A stretch of DNA of 64,000 nt from Himantopus leucocephalus (GCA_003993805.1 RSEF01000003.1:108906539-108970538); one strand, 5' to 3'; positions 39,113 through 52,738 are shown, counted from the stretch's first letter. Notes: generated by a model from the sequence alone, not told the origin. Numbers and translations are program-made.

Positions 39113-39664
39113 TGTATTGAGTTTGCATGGCAAGATTTTGGTAACAGAGGAGCTACAGGGATGGCTTCTGTGAGACACTGCTAGAAGCGTCCCTCATGTC
39201 TAACAGAGCCAATGCCAGCCACCTCCAAGACCGACCTGCCTCTGGCCACGACTGAGCCCATCAGCCATGGCAGTAGCGCCTCTAGGATAACATATTTAAG
39301 AAGGGGGAAAAAAAACCCTGCACAACTGCAGCTGGAGAGAGGAGTGAGAATATGTGAGAGCAACAACTCTGTAGACACCAAGGTCAGTGAAGAAGGAGGA
39401 GGAGGAGATGGTCCAGGTGCCAGAGCAGAGGTTCATCTGCAGCCCATGGTAAAGACCATGGTGAGGCAGGCTCTTCCCTGCAGCCCATGGAGGTTGACGC
39501 TGGAGCAGATATCCACCTGCAGCCCATGGAGGACTCCATGCCAAAGCAGGTGGATGCCTGAAGGAGACTGTTACCCCATGGGAAACCTGCACTGGAGCGG
39601 GCTCCTGGCAGGCCCTGTGGACCCATGGAGAGAGGACCCCACACTGGAGCAGGTTTGCTGGCAG
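39113..39664 (+). mobile_element. LTR of an avian endogenous retrovirus, cut by an assembly gap
   Basis: The sequence starts TGTATTGAGTTTGCATGGCA, a retroviral-type TG end. It continues with a TATA-like ATATTTAAG (39290-39298), then a GC-richer region built of degenerate tandem motifs containing CCCATGG and CTGGAGCAG. From memory it resembles an LTR found widely in bird genomes; I cannot assign a named family. A plus-strand open frame from 39212 crosses it but looks like read-through of the degenerate repeat, not a gene. The right end and any target duplication are lost in the N gap. It could be a solo LTR or the edge of a provirus. Confidence 0.65.
39424..39664. repeat. Degenerate tandem repeat inside the LTR
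   Basis: Units of roughly 40-45 bp recur with the pattern CTGCAGCCCATGG, then CTGGAGCAG (for example 39479-39505, 39513-39550, 39575-39600, 39621-39655). This internal repetition is a likely reason why the assembly breaks immediately to its right. Confidence 0.6.
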
Positions 39665-39764
39665 NNNNNNNNNNNNNNNNNNNNNNNNNNNNNNNNNNNN
39701 NNNNNNNNNNNNNNNNNNNNNNNNNNNNNNNNNNNNNNNNNNNNNNNNNNNNNNNNNNNNNNNN
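39665..39764. other. Assembly gap, 100 N
   Basis: Exactly 100 N is a conventional placeholder, so the true size is unknown. It separates an LTR from a CR1 3' end. Missing sequence may include the rest of the LTR, an internal provirus, or only a few repeat units. Confidence 0.99.
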
Positions 39765-40016
39765 ACAAGGGGTAATGGTTTTAAACTAAAAGAGGGTAGA
39801 TTTAGATAAGATGAAAGGAAGATTTTTTACTGTGATGGTGGTGAAACACTGGCACAGGTTGCCCAGAGAAGTGGTAGCTGCCCCTTTCCAGGTCAGGTTG
39901 GACGGTACTCTGAGCAACCTGATCTGGTTGAAGATGTCCCTGCTCATTGCAGGGGGGTTGAACTAGAAGACCTTTTAAGGTCCCTTCCAACCCAAACTAT
40001 TCTACGATTCTATGAT
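39765..40016 (+). mobile_element. CR1 LINE 3' end
   Basis: Sense-strand CR1 starts at the gap edge inside the ORF2 C-terminal coding part (ACAAGGGGTAATGGTTTTAA, then the HWHRLPREVV-like block). It runs through the GGGGGTTGAACTAGAAGACC block to the terminal ATTCTACGATTCTATGAT at 40016. Its 5' part is hidden by the gap. Confidence 0.94.
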
Positions 40017-43000
40017 AGAATCTTTTTGTTATCACCATTTGTAAAACTTAGGGTTGCAGAGATATTAGCTATAGTCCATGAACATCTATATTGCTCAGGT
40101 TTATAGACTTCTTGAAATAAGGTTTATAAATCTTCATTTTGAGAGCAGTATATATTTTTTTAATAATGTTTTCTTATTTTGTTTCCATGTTACATTTTAC
40201 ATCAGGAATATTTAAATAGTGGAAAGGTCTTACATATTTCAAGAGAAGTAAATGATTGTAGAAAAAAGTAAAAGAATGGTTTGACTGAAAACTGTATTTT
40301 TATTGAAGAACTAATTTTATAAATTAGGTAGTCCACTTCCATACTTTTCAGGTTTTTGTCAGTTTTAAAATTATAAAAAATATTGCAAAGTTTTCTATGA
40401 ATTTCTTTTTTTTTTTTTTAAATTTCCATCCCTTGATAAGAGAAAATAAAGGTAAGAAAAAAGAGACCAAAATAGAATTAGAAAAAGATGAATCCAAGAG
40501 GGATCCAAGAGGCATCCTCCCAAAGCACAAAACAAACGCATTTGTAATTTCTGTTTTAGTTTTAAGGATGATATATGAAAATTAAAATTTAACCTACATT
40601 TTCAAAAATGTTTTTGAAGTCGTGAATTTCACAGAGAGAAATAGAACGATATTCCAGCATTGACTTCTTATAGCTTCTATTACCTTTTGTTTCCTTCCTT
40701 GGAAGATCTTATTGGCATAAAGTCCTTTCTACTGCAGGTTTAAACCTCTTCTTCTGAAAAAAAATATATGGCTTCTGAAGAACTCAAAGAAAGTATCAAC
40801 AGTTTTACATCTATATTCATGTTTCCTTGCAATATCTTTCTAAGAACAAAATGTTTGTTCTGATGTACTTTCCTGGAATACATATATATGAGAAATTTTG
40901 CCAAATTTTAAAATATGGGCATCTTTCCACAATCCCATCACACGGTTAATTTCTTTCCATTTGTTTGACCCAGTGTTAGTCACAAGTAAACTTTAACAAA
41001 CGAGCAAGAAACCTACGTGCTCTCTAGCTTCTCACCTATTCATTATGCCCTTTTTGGAAAACATAGTTCATAAGGTTCAAACTAGAAATTAAATCAGAGC
41101 TCAATGAATCTCTCAGGAATAAGCTTTTTAACCTCATCATCACAACAGACCACTGTGACCTTTTTCAGCCACCATAACCCAATTTACCATAAATGAATTT
41201 GTTCTCCAACTATTCATTGTTCTCCTTCTACAGACCTTGAGGTTATAGCTGCTGGAGTCGCATACAACATTTCAGATGCTCTCTAAAACAGACTGGGTAT
41301 TCTGCAACCTAAGCACTCCATAAGCTGTTATGGTAAATATTTAAATATATACAGTAGTTGTTTATATAAGACATAATGACTTTAAATCGGGTTGATTAGA
41401 TATGCCTGACTGAAAGTACGTTAATAATTTACTTTTCATCAATTTGTTCCAGTGCCTAGAGGGCTCTGAGAACATTAAAAAAAAAATTATCCTGAAATGT
41501 TAAACAGGAAAATAACTCAATTTATCTGAACAATGCATGCTAGTTCAAAATACAAAAAATCATAGTAGATTCGTCTAGACACAGATTCAAAAAGTAAAGA
41601 ACAGAATCATTTGAGATCAGGCCTCCAGGCAAATTGCAGGTGAACTACTGAAGAAAGAGGGAATAAGTGGATATTACCTTTTTGTATGACACTCTGAGTT
41701 GTATTTGGCCTAGAGTTTTTGACCCAAGGCTTTTCTGCTTTCTGGAGAGCTTGACATATACAAAAGGAGTAAGTCAAAGATTTTCCTCAAACACTTACTT
41801 GAAAAGAAAAAATGATTAATCTTCTTTTCAATTAAAGATTTTCCATCCTGCAGTATGTATTGCTGATCTCATTGATTTTTCCATTCTGAATAAGCCACAC
41901 TAGAAACTTTGAAATATATTTTTAGACAGAATCCCTTCATGTGAGTATCAATGGGACTAAAAATTTCAAATGAAAGCTCACATAATTCCTTAAAAAAATT
42001 CCTTACTACTTAGAGATAACAATCTTTTGTACCAAACTATGCATCTAAAATGAGGATGTTTCCAGAGACTGCTGATCAAAGTTTAATTTTCCAACATGTA
42101 TGAAAGGACACCAAAACATATTTGAATAATAATGTAATTGTTCGCTTCCTCGCCAAGTCTTGTGGGGTTTAGCTCCCCATGAAGCCACCTGAAAGCATGA
42201 TTCAGCAGCCCATACACAGTTGCATTGTGTCACTTGCTCTGCATCGTGTAGCTCACCTAACTTTCCAGCTGATTTCTCACAAGTCCTGTGTGATGTACGC
42301 CAGTCCCATCCAGACAGCTCTCACATCCTAGGGCATTTCACGTGGTGCTACAGACGTGTGTGTGTACAGCTAGGAAAAGACGTCAGCATTCACAAGTGAT
42401 CAGTCAATGGTCAATACAGCTAATGGGGTCAGCAAGTATTTAAGCCAATCGGCTGCAAGAGGCTCAATTCAACTGCTGTAACATACTCACCTCCCTGAGG
42501 CTGGATGCGTGGAGGGCCTGAGTCCTACTGGGAGGCTGCTGAAGTCCAGGAGAGATGCTGTCAAATACTTACAAAGATATTAAGTGTCTATGTTGAAGTA
42601 GGGAGTTTAGTTTAACATGGCTAAACAGAGGTGTCTAAATGTCGATGTTTACAAATGTGGCAAGTGCCTGGAGAGGAGGCTGAAGGCACATGAAGGCACT
42701 GAGGGCCACTTCAGGTGCTCCAGAGCCCCTGAGACAGTGTATGGGTTAACAAATCTCTCTCCTCAGAAATCTTGACTCTAATCCTTTCCATCTTCCATCC
42801 AAAATGAGTAGTGAGATTTATTATCCCTGCTCCTAGTCCTTCTTTTTAGCCACTAGAAGAGTACCTAAGAGTTCTGTACATTTAAGACCAGTGAGAAACT
42901 GATTGCCGTGTAATGCAGAAGACTTACGCCTGTGTATTGCTAATCAGACACTGCACAAAGTTGGTTCCTTGGTTATGAATAACTGCTGAAGAAATAGGGC

Positions 43001-46000
43001 ACAGAGGCAACAGGTTGTTCAGGAAACTTTCTTGTTCTTGTTAGCTTACACCTAACCTGTTCATTATTGGACATTTCCCAGCCCCAGGGTTAGAATATAT
43101 AACTAGAATTCAACAGGTTTGGGTTTTTCACAAAAAAAAACCAGTGCATGTTTATGAGAAATGTGGAGAGAACTGAGCCAACGATGAAAATATTGTATCC
43201 CTGACTACAATTGCTGGTTTTTCTTGTCCTTTTACTATGCACCCACTTTGCAGAAGCACATCCAGCCTTGACGATTTCAATTCCCTGTTAGAGTAAGTAA
43301 AACCACCCTGCAAGTAAAACCACCTGGCAACCCTCCTGGGACTTCTGTCCTTTCTCAAAGCATAAACCTGATGCCTCTTTGCACCTTTAGTCAGCTCAAA
43401 GGCTCTCCATCTCTTTTTCACTGATGTGAGGGAAAGAATAACAGTGTGAGGCTCCCCTTCATGCATTTCTCAGCTCCTATGCACGACTAGGGTATATCTA
43501 CTTTTTCCTGATGCAGCAAGGTCAAAAACTTTAACAGTGAGCCTGGAGCAGATTGGTTGGCGTATACTGGCTGTTCATACAGTTCTCACGATTAAATTCA
43601 GTGGCCCTTGGAGTATCGCTGTTTTTTTTTTTTTTTCTCAAAGTGTTTTCCTAAAATACATAAAAGGAGTGACCTCTCTCCAGTGTCCACCGAGGGATTC
43701 AGTTTTGCTGTCATGCCAAAGACTGACATAATACACAACCCACCAGAGTATAAAGCATTATGCACAGCATGCTTTGCATCACTGAATTTTGTCCCTCTCC
43801 TTCCTTTCTACCCCATTGCTCACTGTTCCCTAGAAAGGCACAAATCTAGCTCTTCAACCAAGGACCATGGAAAGACAATTTTAATAACACCAATAAAGTG
43901 CCTGGTTTTACAGTAGGAAGTAGTTGGCTTTTAGATTTATTTTTGGGGTTTTTTTTCAAAGCAAAAGGGCTTTATTGAGAATTTAATGTGTTTTCAACAA
44001 ATGAAATATTTTTTTTCCCTCCGTGATACTTTTCCTTTTCTTTTCATTTCATGGTACTGTACTATTTTCAGAAACTGTGTACTTTCATAAAATGGTTCCA
44101 AAATTGAAAAAAATATGGGAAAATGGGATTTTCCTTACAAAAAACCCAATTTACTGGGTCAAGACCAGGGAAGTACTTCTTAATATTGCAAAATATAAAT
44201 GACACTGCTCTAGAAAGCAGAGTTTCAGTGCAGCTATTAACCTCTGCAGGGATATATCACATGAAACTGCATCAGCATTATTAAAGCAATGTGAAATAAC
44301 AAAAAATACCTGGTTGTCTGTATTCCAATGAGTTGCAGAAGACGGTAATCACAGTGGGAGCAGTCTCTGTTGGATTTAGATCTTGGGCTCCATGAAGTGT
44401 GCTGACAAATGTCTAAATATTTCTACAGTGACACTACAGAGCCCAGCAGGATTCACAAACTTCACTACAGGGTGATCGGGTGTTTTTAGCAGACAATGAA
44501 AATTCAGTGTGATCGTGGGTAGCAATCTTATGCAATCTTCACTTTATCCCAGAAGTTGCTAGAGAAATTTCTCTTTTGTTTAATATCAACATTTTTCCCT
44601 TGACTTCAGTCACTGTAGTCACACGTAATCATGCAAACATTAAAATACAGATGCTGAAACTACCTTTTTTATTCCTCCATAGTAGCTGAGTATTAACAAA
44701 ATGGTATTAATAAAATAAATGAATAAGACTGCACAGTATCTCTATAATAAATCAAACCTTTTGCAGGATATTATTCAATAAATGGCATGGGAATAATCTG
44801 TTTAACCTATATTATCCTTCATATCCTTCAAAACCCTATTTTACCTGTACTGGTAAAAAACAAAGAAAATATTAATATATTCCAAAGTGCCATTACAGGC
44901 TACAGCTGGCCAGAAAGCAGGACTACCTGTCCAGTCCAAGTCAGACTGAAATAAAAATTTATGAAATTTCACAAAAAAGCGATTCCAGCTCTTCTGAAAG
45001 TAAATGTAGTCCCAGGGCTCTCTGCAGCCGCTCCATGAAATTTATATTCTTGGTAGTTTCACCACATAGCTGCTTGGAATCCCAGGCTCTGTAGCTGTAG
45101 GAAAAGCAGAGAGGCTAAATGTGCTGGTGTAGCTCGGAAAGCTGCCCTAACCTGTGACACTACCACAAGCAAGTTTGCCGTGATGTGCAATGTGCCATTG
45201 CTGTCCTGGTTCAATGTCAGGATGCTGCTTAGCGTATGAGCCTGGTTTTTGCAATAAACTCTTTCCCATGGTTCATTTTGCTAGTAGGAGTAATGTATCA
45301 CTTTGTATAATATAAATTTATTTACCCTGGGTTTCTACTTATTCCTAAGTAATATTTTTTAAATCACTCATCTATTACATTTGCTTATTTGATTTATTTA
45401 TCATAAGCAGTGGAAGATGGTCAGCTTGTTCATTGTAGCAAAAGAATTATTTTCTTTCATTTTAGCCCAATTGCAATTTCTGCCTGAAATTTTATTTTGT
45501 GCGCGTGTTCTCATTAATACTCACAAAGTCTGTTCACTGCAGGCAAGGCTTAAAACCTGCATAATTGCAGTTTTTCTCACAATATTCTACAGAACAAACG
45601 GAATTCCAGAAAAAAATCAGGCCTTGATACATTGTCACCATTTATCACTGTTAGATTCCCTTTATTCCTGAAGTGGAGGAAACATAAATCAGACATAAGG
45701 CACAGTGTTGGCAAGCACTGCCCATCTTCAGTTCCTCATAATTCAGCACTGTGTGGTTCGAGAGCACTGAAAAATGGCTGCTGCATACCAAAACTGTGGG
45801 GAGGTCCCTATGGCCCTATGCTATTAGCATAATTCTGCACTCTAGAGTCTTATTTTGGACTCTGGTTTAATTAATTAAATTATGCAAAGTTCTGGAGAAC
45901 AGTTGGAGAACACCCATCAGTTTTGATCCACTTCTGCAAGTGACCTCTGATGGCATTGTGCAGTGCAATCAGTAAACTACAGAGTCTCCGGTTTGTAATT

Positions 46001-49000
46001 CCTCTTCTGGCATCAAGCTTTTCCAGGCTTGGCTTTCTGCTGACTCCAGGCCATGAGAAACTGGGTGAAGCCCCATTTCCTCACCCTCCCTGCCCTTTCT
46101 GCTCTCTGATGGATGAGACATTCTGCCAGCAAGCAGAAGACATGGGCTTGAGTCTTCTCAAGCTGGGAACGCAGACGTGGTCTCTCGTCTTTGTGTTGTG
46201 GTGACACCATTGCCATCTCCTCTAGTGTGGCTTTATGTACCTTCATTGTTGTTTAACAGTTCCTCACACAACCTTTGATATTTTTGAACCGCCCTTCTGA
46301 GACATTCTCTCTTTCTGTGTGCTGTGTATGAAGCATAGGTAGCTATGTGACATGTAGGTATGAAATCCATAGTGGGAACAAAAACATGGATTAATCTAAC
46401 CAGTGTTACACACTTGTATAAGAATACTCAATTAGCATCCCAAATTAGGATGATCCTATGCTTATGGTTCAGTCAGAGAAGAAGGTTGGTAATATCCAGA
46501 AGGCAGCTGCAATGTTTCCTCTTTTCCCACTCAGTTTAGGGGTAACCTGTAAGAAATCATTACACTTATTTATGCACTATTTTAAAAAGTGTAAAGTTAG
46601 ACAGGGTAGAACCAGGCCCTGATGCTTGGAAATTAATCATCGAGTCTAATTTTAGGGACCTAAACCATTGGCTCTGCAGTACACTACTTCCATACTGTAC
46701 AGTATCTTTCTCTTACACATTTTCTCAAAATATTAGCAAGCTGAAGAGACTGCCATACTGTTCTGCAAATGTCCTGAAACCACTTTACCTCCTTGCTACT
46801 CCCTGCCGTGACGCCAGGTCCCAATATCTTTACAGATTGGTACACCATTTCATAATCAGAGCTGTATGTAGCTTTTTGTACATTGAAAAGGTGCCAATGA
46901 GTATGTCCACCATAAGAATGTGTCTGCCATCATCCAATGCTCTTGAAAACCTGGGCAAGTGAGCGTGTTTGACCTCATCAGCAACCTGGACCCAGTTTGA
47001 ATAAGAGATTATTCATTGGCTCATCTAGCAATCCTGACTTGCTTCACTGAAGGCAAAACACTGTGTACTGCATTATTTTAGGACATAAGCAGTACCCAAA
47101 ACATTGCATTTTCATTTTGCTTGGTTGTTGCTGTTTTTCTTGGAGACAATATTTCTGTATTGGGTTTCTGTATTTTTTTTTGACAATGAATCATACTTAG
47201 TCATTCTGTAGCCCAACAGATGCTCAAATATAGCCAAGAGATTTCAGCATGCACTTGTCCACTCATGGTATATTTGTAACTATTTCGTCTGGAAGGATAA
47301 ATGCTGCAACTGAGGCATTACCAGATTCCCTTGCTCCCTTCCACATGTAAAATGTGAGTAATGAGTCTTCAGGTTAGGTTCGGGTGTTGACTTTGATAAT
47401 GACTTAAGGATTAGACAGTGCTACGTGAATAATAAGAATTTTTATGTCTCCATGTCTAGTAAAGAATTTCACAGTTATCATAATGCAAAAAGGATTGAAC
47501 CTCTTGCTTCAGAAGTCATAAAGGTCTCCAGCTTTCAGAGATCAAACCCCAATATTCATCGAACATTTTCCACTGTAGCATGATAATTAATAGTATGATA
47601 GAATTAAAGGGTCCTAGAGGGATGCATGTGTATTTCTGAATGTTGATTGAAACCAGTTCAGCTGGCTGCTTGGCCTTCTGCTGGTTTTCCGTGGCCATCA
47701 TGGCAATGTCTCTGCACACCCAGCTACCTCACTGACCAGCTTTCCAGCCCTTTGGGAATGAAGCAGCATGCAGGAACAGTCACTCCAGAGTCTCCTGGCA
47801 CCTCAAACATTCACTTCTCCAGACTGCCTGCCTTTTCAAGTATCTGGAGTTTGGGAAGCTGACAGACAAATTCGAAAAAAAAAATCAATGACATTTTCAG
47901 AAATGGAATTCTCTTTATGTATTTTCTTTTTCCTTTTCTTTCTCCTTTTTTTTTCCCCCTTTAATTTGACCTTTTGTCCCAATTTGGAGGGCACAGGTCA
48001 TTAAAAATAAAATCCAATTATTCTGAAGAATAGAAACTCTATATTTCAGCAAACTCTGGCAATCCATGCTAAAGAATAACAATATATTACATGGCAGTAC
48101 TGCACCATCCTTGTAAAGGATAAAGTAAATACTTAAAAAACTCCTTAAGTAACTCTTAATCTGTTCTCTAAAAAAATTCTATCCACTACTGGGCAATGAT
48201 GCATATTGGCAAATTCTTAACAATCATAAATACAACTTTGTCATTTACAGCTTTGGATTTATATATCCCTGACCCTTTGTGAAATATTTTTATGGGGTTC
48301 ATAACTAATATCAAAAGGAAAAAAACTCCATATGCTATAGAGCATCCTGTATATGTGGAGTATCTATAAACACTCATAGCTTGCCTGAAAATAGCTAGGG
48401 TCCCATACGTTAAAACATTGAAAATTACTGACATGTTTGGGTAAAACTGTCATTCTTTTAGCTTTCAAATATCAGCTACCATGAGAATATTTAAAAAATT
48501 ACATAAAAAGTAATAAAGGCTATGAGAAATGAACACCAGGGCAAAATATTGACGTGAGTACTCTGTCCTTACAGAGCATTCTTTGTGCACTGAAAGCATT
48601 TCAAGATGTTCAGCCCTTTTTTTTACCTGGCATAAATTCAGTTTCAAAGCAAGTTGAATACCTAGTTGAAGATATAGTGAAAAACTCTTTCTGCTCATTA
48701 TAACTTCTGTCCCTATCTAGCCTGAAGTCATGACATACTTTTCAGAATATACTTTGATGGTAATATAGATTGTCTTAATAGACAGACATGCAGAAAGAAT
48801 TTAGAAAACTATTTCTAGTAAAATTAATCAGTTTGAGAAAGTTAATAGTTTAACTATTGACAAAAGAACACTGATGAAAGAGCACCCTGAAATCAATCAG
48901 TAATTTTTAAAAGGTAGTAGAGAGACATGCATATTAAATAAAATAACATTAGACAGTAAATCATGTTAACATCAAAGATGTCATCTGAGACTAGAAGAGC

Positions 49001-50782
49001 AATGACATTAGAAATAATAACATAGCAAATAAGTCATAAGGAACTGCAGACATGTTGTCAAGGATGATAATAACTTTGCACTTCTGTAGTGTCTTTCATC
49101 CAAGAATCTCAAGATATTTAAAAACCCCCACACTGCTATACCTAGTTTGTAGATGAAAGTGGGATTCAAGTTAGGTCCTGGATATCTTGTGTCTTGGATA
49201 AAGACAAGATAAAGATGAAACTGCAAGGGCTGGATTTATTGCATCCAACTATAACTGTAAGAATAGGCCTCTACTTTGTCATTCAGGCACTTCTGAGAGT
49301 CAGTATAGGTAAATAGGAACAAGAAGATGATTCATCCTACTTGTTTCAAAACCCTAATTTAAGTTGTATTTACAATTTCTGAATAATGGCACCTTCAAAA
49401 TGCTTATTTACTGTATGACAAGAAGCTGAGGTCCTTACCTTGGATGCTGATGTCTACATTGCAGAATCCTCAGAGTCCAAGGACATCAACCTCAGGTGCA
49501 AGAAGGCATCTAAGTAGCTCAGATATGAGTCTTGTTTAGGTTAGGGGTTGCAAAACTGCACACAGAAGGGCATGAAATCCACCAGGAACCTTCTGAGAGA
49601 CATACACTCCTTCCTGTATCTGACTGGCTTTACAATTTTATAAGGTAAAGCAGTGCAGAGGGAACAATAAAAGTGCATGGTCTGATGGTGTTTAATATTA
49701 AACATGGGGAAGCTTTAAGAAATGAATATGCAGTTATTATCTGAGAAAGAACAAAATGAAAACAGAACCTTTTACATTACTGACCAATATTTTGATCAGC
49801 TTACTTAACAGTCTTGCTGAGATATTAAAGACATAAAGATAGTAACTGTTAAGAGCATTTTGAGTTTTTCATTTCCACCAAGGGGTAAGTAAATATTAAT
49901 ATTTGTTTTTCTGTGTATGTACACTGAGCCTAGGCTGCTTTGTGAAAATGAGGTAATCATCTCAAATCCAAATTGTTTTCCAAATAACTTTCCCTCATAC
50001 CACGTGACATCATCTATTTCTTCCAGGGCATCAAGACTTTCTTTGTGTATCCCCCCACTCCCGCCTTTTACATATATATCTATATAGATATTTAGCAAAG
50101 ATTTTTGAAATACAGGACCTCAAAGGTCATCTTTTACTCTCGTCTTCTTTTCCTGTAGTGACACGTTCAAGTGCCATAATGAGGTGCATAATCTATTGTT
50201 TTATTTCATTTTTAAGATAAAGTAGTCTTTCCATGCTCATACTTAGACTTTGGATTGGAGACTCACTGGGTATTTGCCTCTCTAACTAAATTTTTTTTCT
50301 CCTCTACCTTATCTTCTTATTGCTACAAAGCAAAAACCCCTGGTATGGTCAGAGTTACACCATATCATGGCTTGAACAGTTACACAAACGTACTTTTCCC
50401 TACCTTCATTCACACTGACTCTGCAAATTTAACCTTCTTACCAAAAGACCATCTCTTTCATAAGGTGTTGACTTAAGCATCAGAACTGAGACCAAGACAC
50501 ACTTTGTTACATTTTAAGACAGATGTTTTCCTCCATGAATAAAGCATGAGAAAATAAATGTAACTAAAATAAGTTCATTCTGAGTGAAAAAAATAAGAAA
50601 ATAAAGACTAGTTTTCATGCTGGGATGCCTGAAAATAAAGATTATCCTTCATACTGTTCATTGCAGTGATGAAAGAGGAAGAAAAAAGAAAGCTACAGGA
50701 ACATATAGCTTAGAAATACTGTGACAAAGTGGCTAATTTTGTATTGCAACAGCAATACGGAATAGAGGACCATTACAGTTCT
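40017..50782. other. 10.8-kb stretch without recognisable repeats or genes
   Basis: No CR1, LTR or gene is recognised. Open frames are short (104 codons or fewer, for example 43152-43466 minus and 43608-43916 plus) and resemble nothing I know. The segment 42480-42760 is somewhat GC-richer and looks like it could be an old repeat, but I cannot assign it. T-rich runs lie at 43620-43636 and 47940-47960. Confidence 0.5.
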
Positions 50783-51328
50783 TTATACAACCAGAAGGTA
50801 AATAAACTGATTAAATGTCATGAAGATACATAAAATTACTGGCATTGAAAAGGCCTTTTTAGGCTCAAACAACATTTTGTCCGTACTTACTTGGCAACAA
50901 TCCTGAGGCTCCCAGAGGCAGTGCACACCAATTTCAGTCTTTCCAAAACATCCTCTTTCCTCCTTGTCAGCAGCTGCTGGATTTATGTGTAGATCAGAAC
51001 ACTCACTGGCTATTTTCTCATTACCCAGGGGAGGAAATTTAAGCAAGATGTTAAGAAAATTAATGAACATTTTCAATAGTCTAGATTTCTTTGTCATAAT
51101 ACTCCTCTGAAAGATCAAACTGAATACACAGTGTTTGAAGATTTTTAAGCACTTCTTTAATAGGAGTCGTACATAAGGATCCAATTTCTTTGTCCTAGTT
51201 AAATATTTAGGGATGAAAAGATTCTGGTTGTTTTGTTGTGCTTTTTTTTTCTTATAAATTTCTGTAGCAGAAACAGAAAGCCTGGAAAGAGGGTGAGAGT
51301 AGGTACAGTATTCCTCTAGAAGAAGCAA
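50783..51328 (-). other. 181-codon open frame with exon-like segment, function unknown
   Basis: This is the longest open frame in the window that is not in a repeat or a GC-rich patch. I do not recognise the translation. Its first two thirds are Lys-, Leu- and Phe-rich, typical of AT-rich chance reading. A more GC-balanced segment (about 50891-51009 on the minus strand) encodes a Cys-containing stretch (ECSDLHINPAAADKEERGCF). It ends at a strong 5' splice-site sequence, CCAA then GTAAGTA, at 50890. A possible acceptor (AAAATAG) lies at 51010, but its pyrimidine tract is weak. It could be a real internal exon of a minus-strand gene or chance. Confidence 0.2.
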
Positions 51329-51575
51329 AAATTTAGATCAGCAATGGCCATTAGGTAATACAAAAAAAGTGAGACCTTGAATGAAAAGGAGGGTTTTATT
51401 TAAAAAATTCAGTGATATAGTATAATCCCAAACATATACCTGAGATATAAAGAAATTCCATTAAAGCCCTTTGGAAGTCCACACCCTGGAACACAAATAC
51501 CCCACATTTGGCATTCTCCTGTATTCTCAAAGAACAGAAATATAGACCATCTCCATATCCTATCTTTATTTTTAG
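51329..51575. other. Short unassigned spacer
   Basis: Nothing is recognised between the 181-codon open frame and the CR1/LTR composite that starts at 51576. Confidence 0.5.
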
Positions 51576-51657
51576 ATAGGATCATGGCATCATAACATAC
51601 TTCATATTGCAAGGGACCTCTGGAGCTGTCTAGTCTAACCTTCTGCTCACAGCACAG
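51576..51657 (-). mobile_element. Old CR1 LINE, 3' part (split by insertion)
   Basis: This is the 3' end of an antisense CR1: a degraded ATCATGGCATCAT tail, then TTGCAAGGGACCTCTGGAGC and TCTAGTCTAACCTTCTGCTC. The remainder resumes at 52744. The GGGACCTCTGGAG form of the terminus differs from the younger copies here (GGGACCTTTAAAGG), which suggests a different, older CR1 subfamily. Confidence 0.85.
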
Positions 51658-52738
51658 TGTCGCAGATGGAAATATTTGCCGTTCTTATGACTGAGCAGCA
51701 ATTCAAAATTTATTAATGATTTGAGGTAGGTCAAGAGGTTGAATTTTAACAGCACTTAATCATTAACTGATTTAAAGATTTACAAAGTGATTTAACAAAA
51801 TAATTGAACAGTGACTTAATTACAGATTTGAAGAGGGCAAGATTCACAATAACTTACTATAAGGTATCCCAAATCAATACATACACATATGAATATGCAT
51901 ATAACGCAAATCAATACATATGCATATAAGTAAAAGGATATAAGCACGCGCACACACACGCACACACATGCTGGATCAAAGATCCCTTAGTAGCAGACGA
52001 CTAACAAGCCGATGGGTTCCCCTTTTGACTCCTATGCATGCACAGACAAATGGAAGTACATCCACATCCATAAAAGATAATGTGTATATATAGGTGGAGG
52101 TGTGGATGAAAGAGAGGTCAGCCTATGGTTAAAAATTTCCTTTTCCCCAAGTTTAGAGTAAATTCTCACAATGCATCGGCATTCCTCAATGGGCGGTACT
52201 TGAGACTCGAGAGGGGTTGACTCACCCTGGTCTTCTAATCCTTGAGGTATCAGCCTGAGTGGTGTTCCAGTGTCAGGGGAGGTACTGGCCACAGCCTGCT
52301 GCAATCCAGAAGAGCTCAAAGGGTCTTGTTAGAATCGTTACTTATAGGATCCAAGATAATTGACTTTTCTCGGGTGTTTTTCCACTCAGGCCCAGCTTGG
52401 ACAACGGGATATTCTGGTACTTTCTACCAGTCACACAAGCCCAGAACTTGCTAGATCTTGGAGTCCTGGTATCCTCCCTTCTTTGGCCACGATCCAGGTC
52501 TTGTCAGGAGTGATTGATTATAATTATTGTTTTCAAACAGTAGAAGTCATGGGAGCCAGGCACACTAAGTGGTTGCCATGGTGTTCTGCTTTGTTACTCT
52601 CCACCTTTTCTTTCTTTCATGTTAGGCCGTCATGCAACTTTCTGGTCCATTGTACTATTATGTGGCCCAAGTGGGGAGAAAATCACACCAAGCACCGAGT
52701 GGCCTAAAAAGTGTGTGAGTGGGGGTGTTGCACCACCA
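51658..52738. mobile_element. LTR-like insertion (1081 bp) within the old CR1
   Basis: This block interrupts the CR1 that spans 51576-53046. It begins TG (TGTCGCAGATGG) and ends CA (GTTGCACCACCA). It is flanked by CACAG (51653-51657) and CACAC (52739-52743), a 5-bp target duplication with one mismatch. These are the hallmarks of a retroviral LTR. It contains TATA-like strings in both orientations, an imperfect direct repeat of CAAATCAATACATA (51869 and 51906 areas) and a CA-rich run. No gag, pol or env frame is visible, so it fits a solo LTR. Orientation and family are unresolved. Confidence 0.6.
51945..51968. repeat. CA-rich run with CpG interruptions
   Basis: A CA-repeat tract interrupted by CGCG and ACG units lies inside the LTR-like element. 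It is a degenerate microsatellite. Confidence 0.85.

Noticed and set aside
39212..39775. 187-codon plus-strand open frame as a gene
   Set aside because: It lies inside an LTR, reads through the degenerate tandem motif, and is only kept open at its end by the N gap.
45190..45240. CTGTCCTGGTTCAATGTCAGG as the start of an avian LTR
   Set aside because: The resemblance is limited to a dozen bases and does not continue into any recognisable LTR sequence.
50066..50092. Palindrome ATATCTATATAGATAT as a regulatory hairpin
   Set aside because: It is a simple AT-rich self-complementary string of a kind expected by chance in this base composition.
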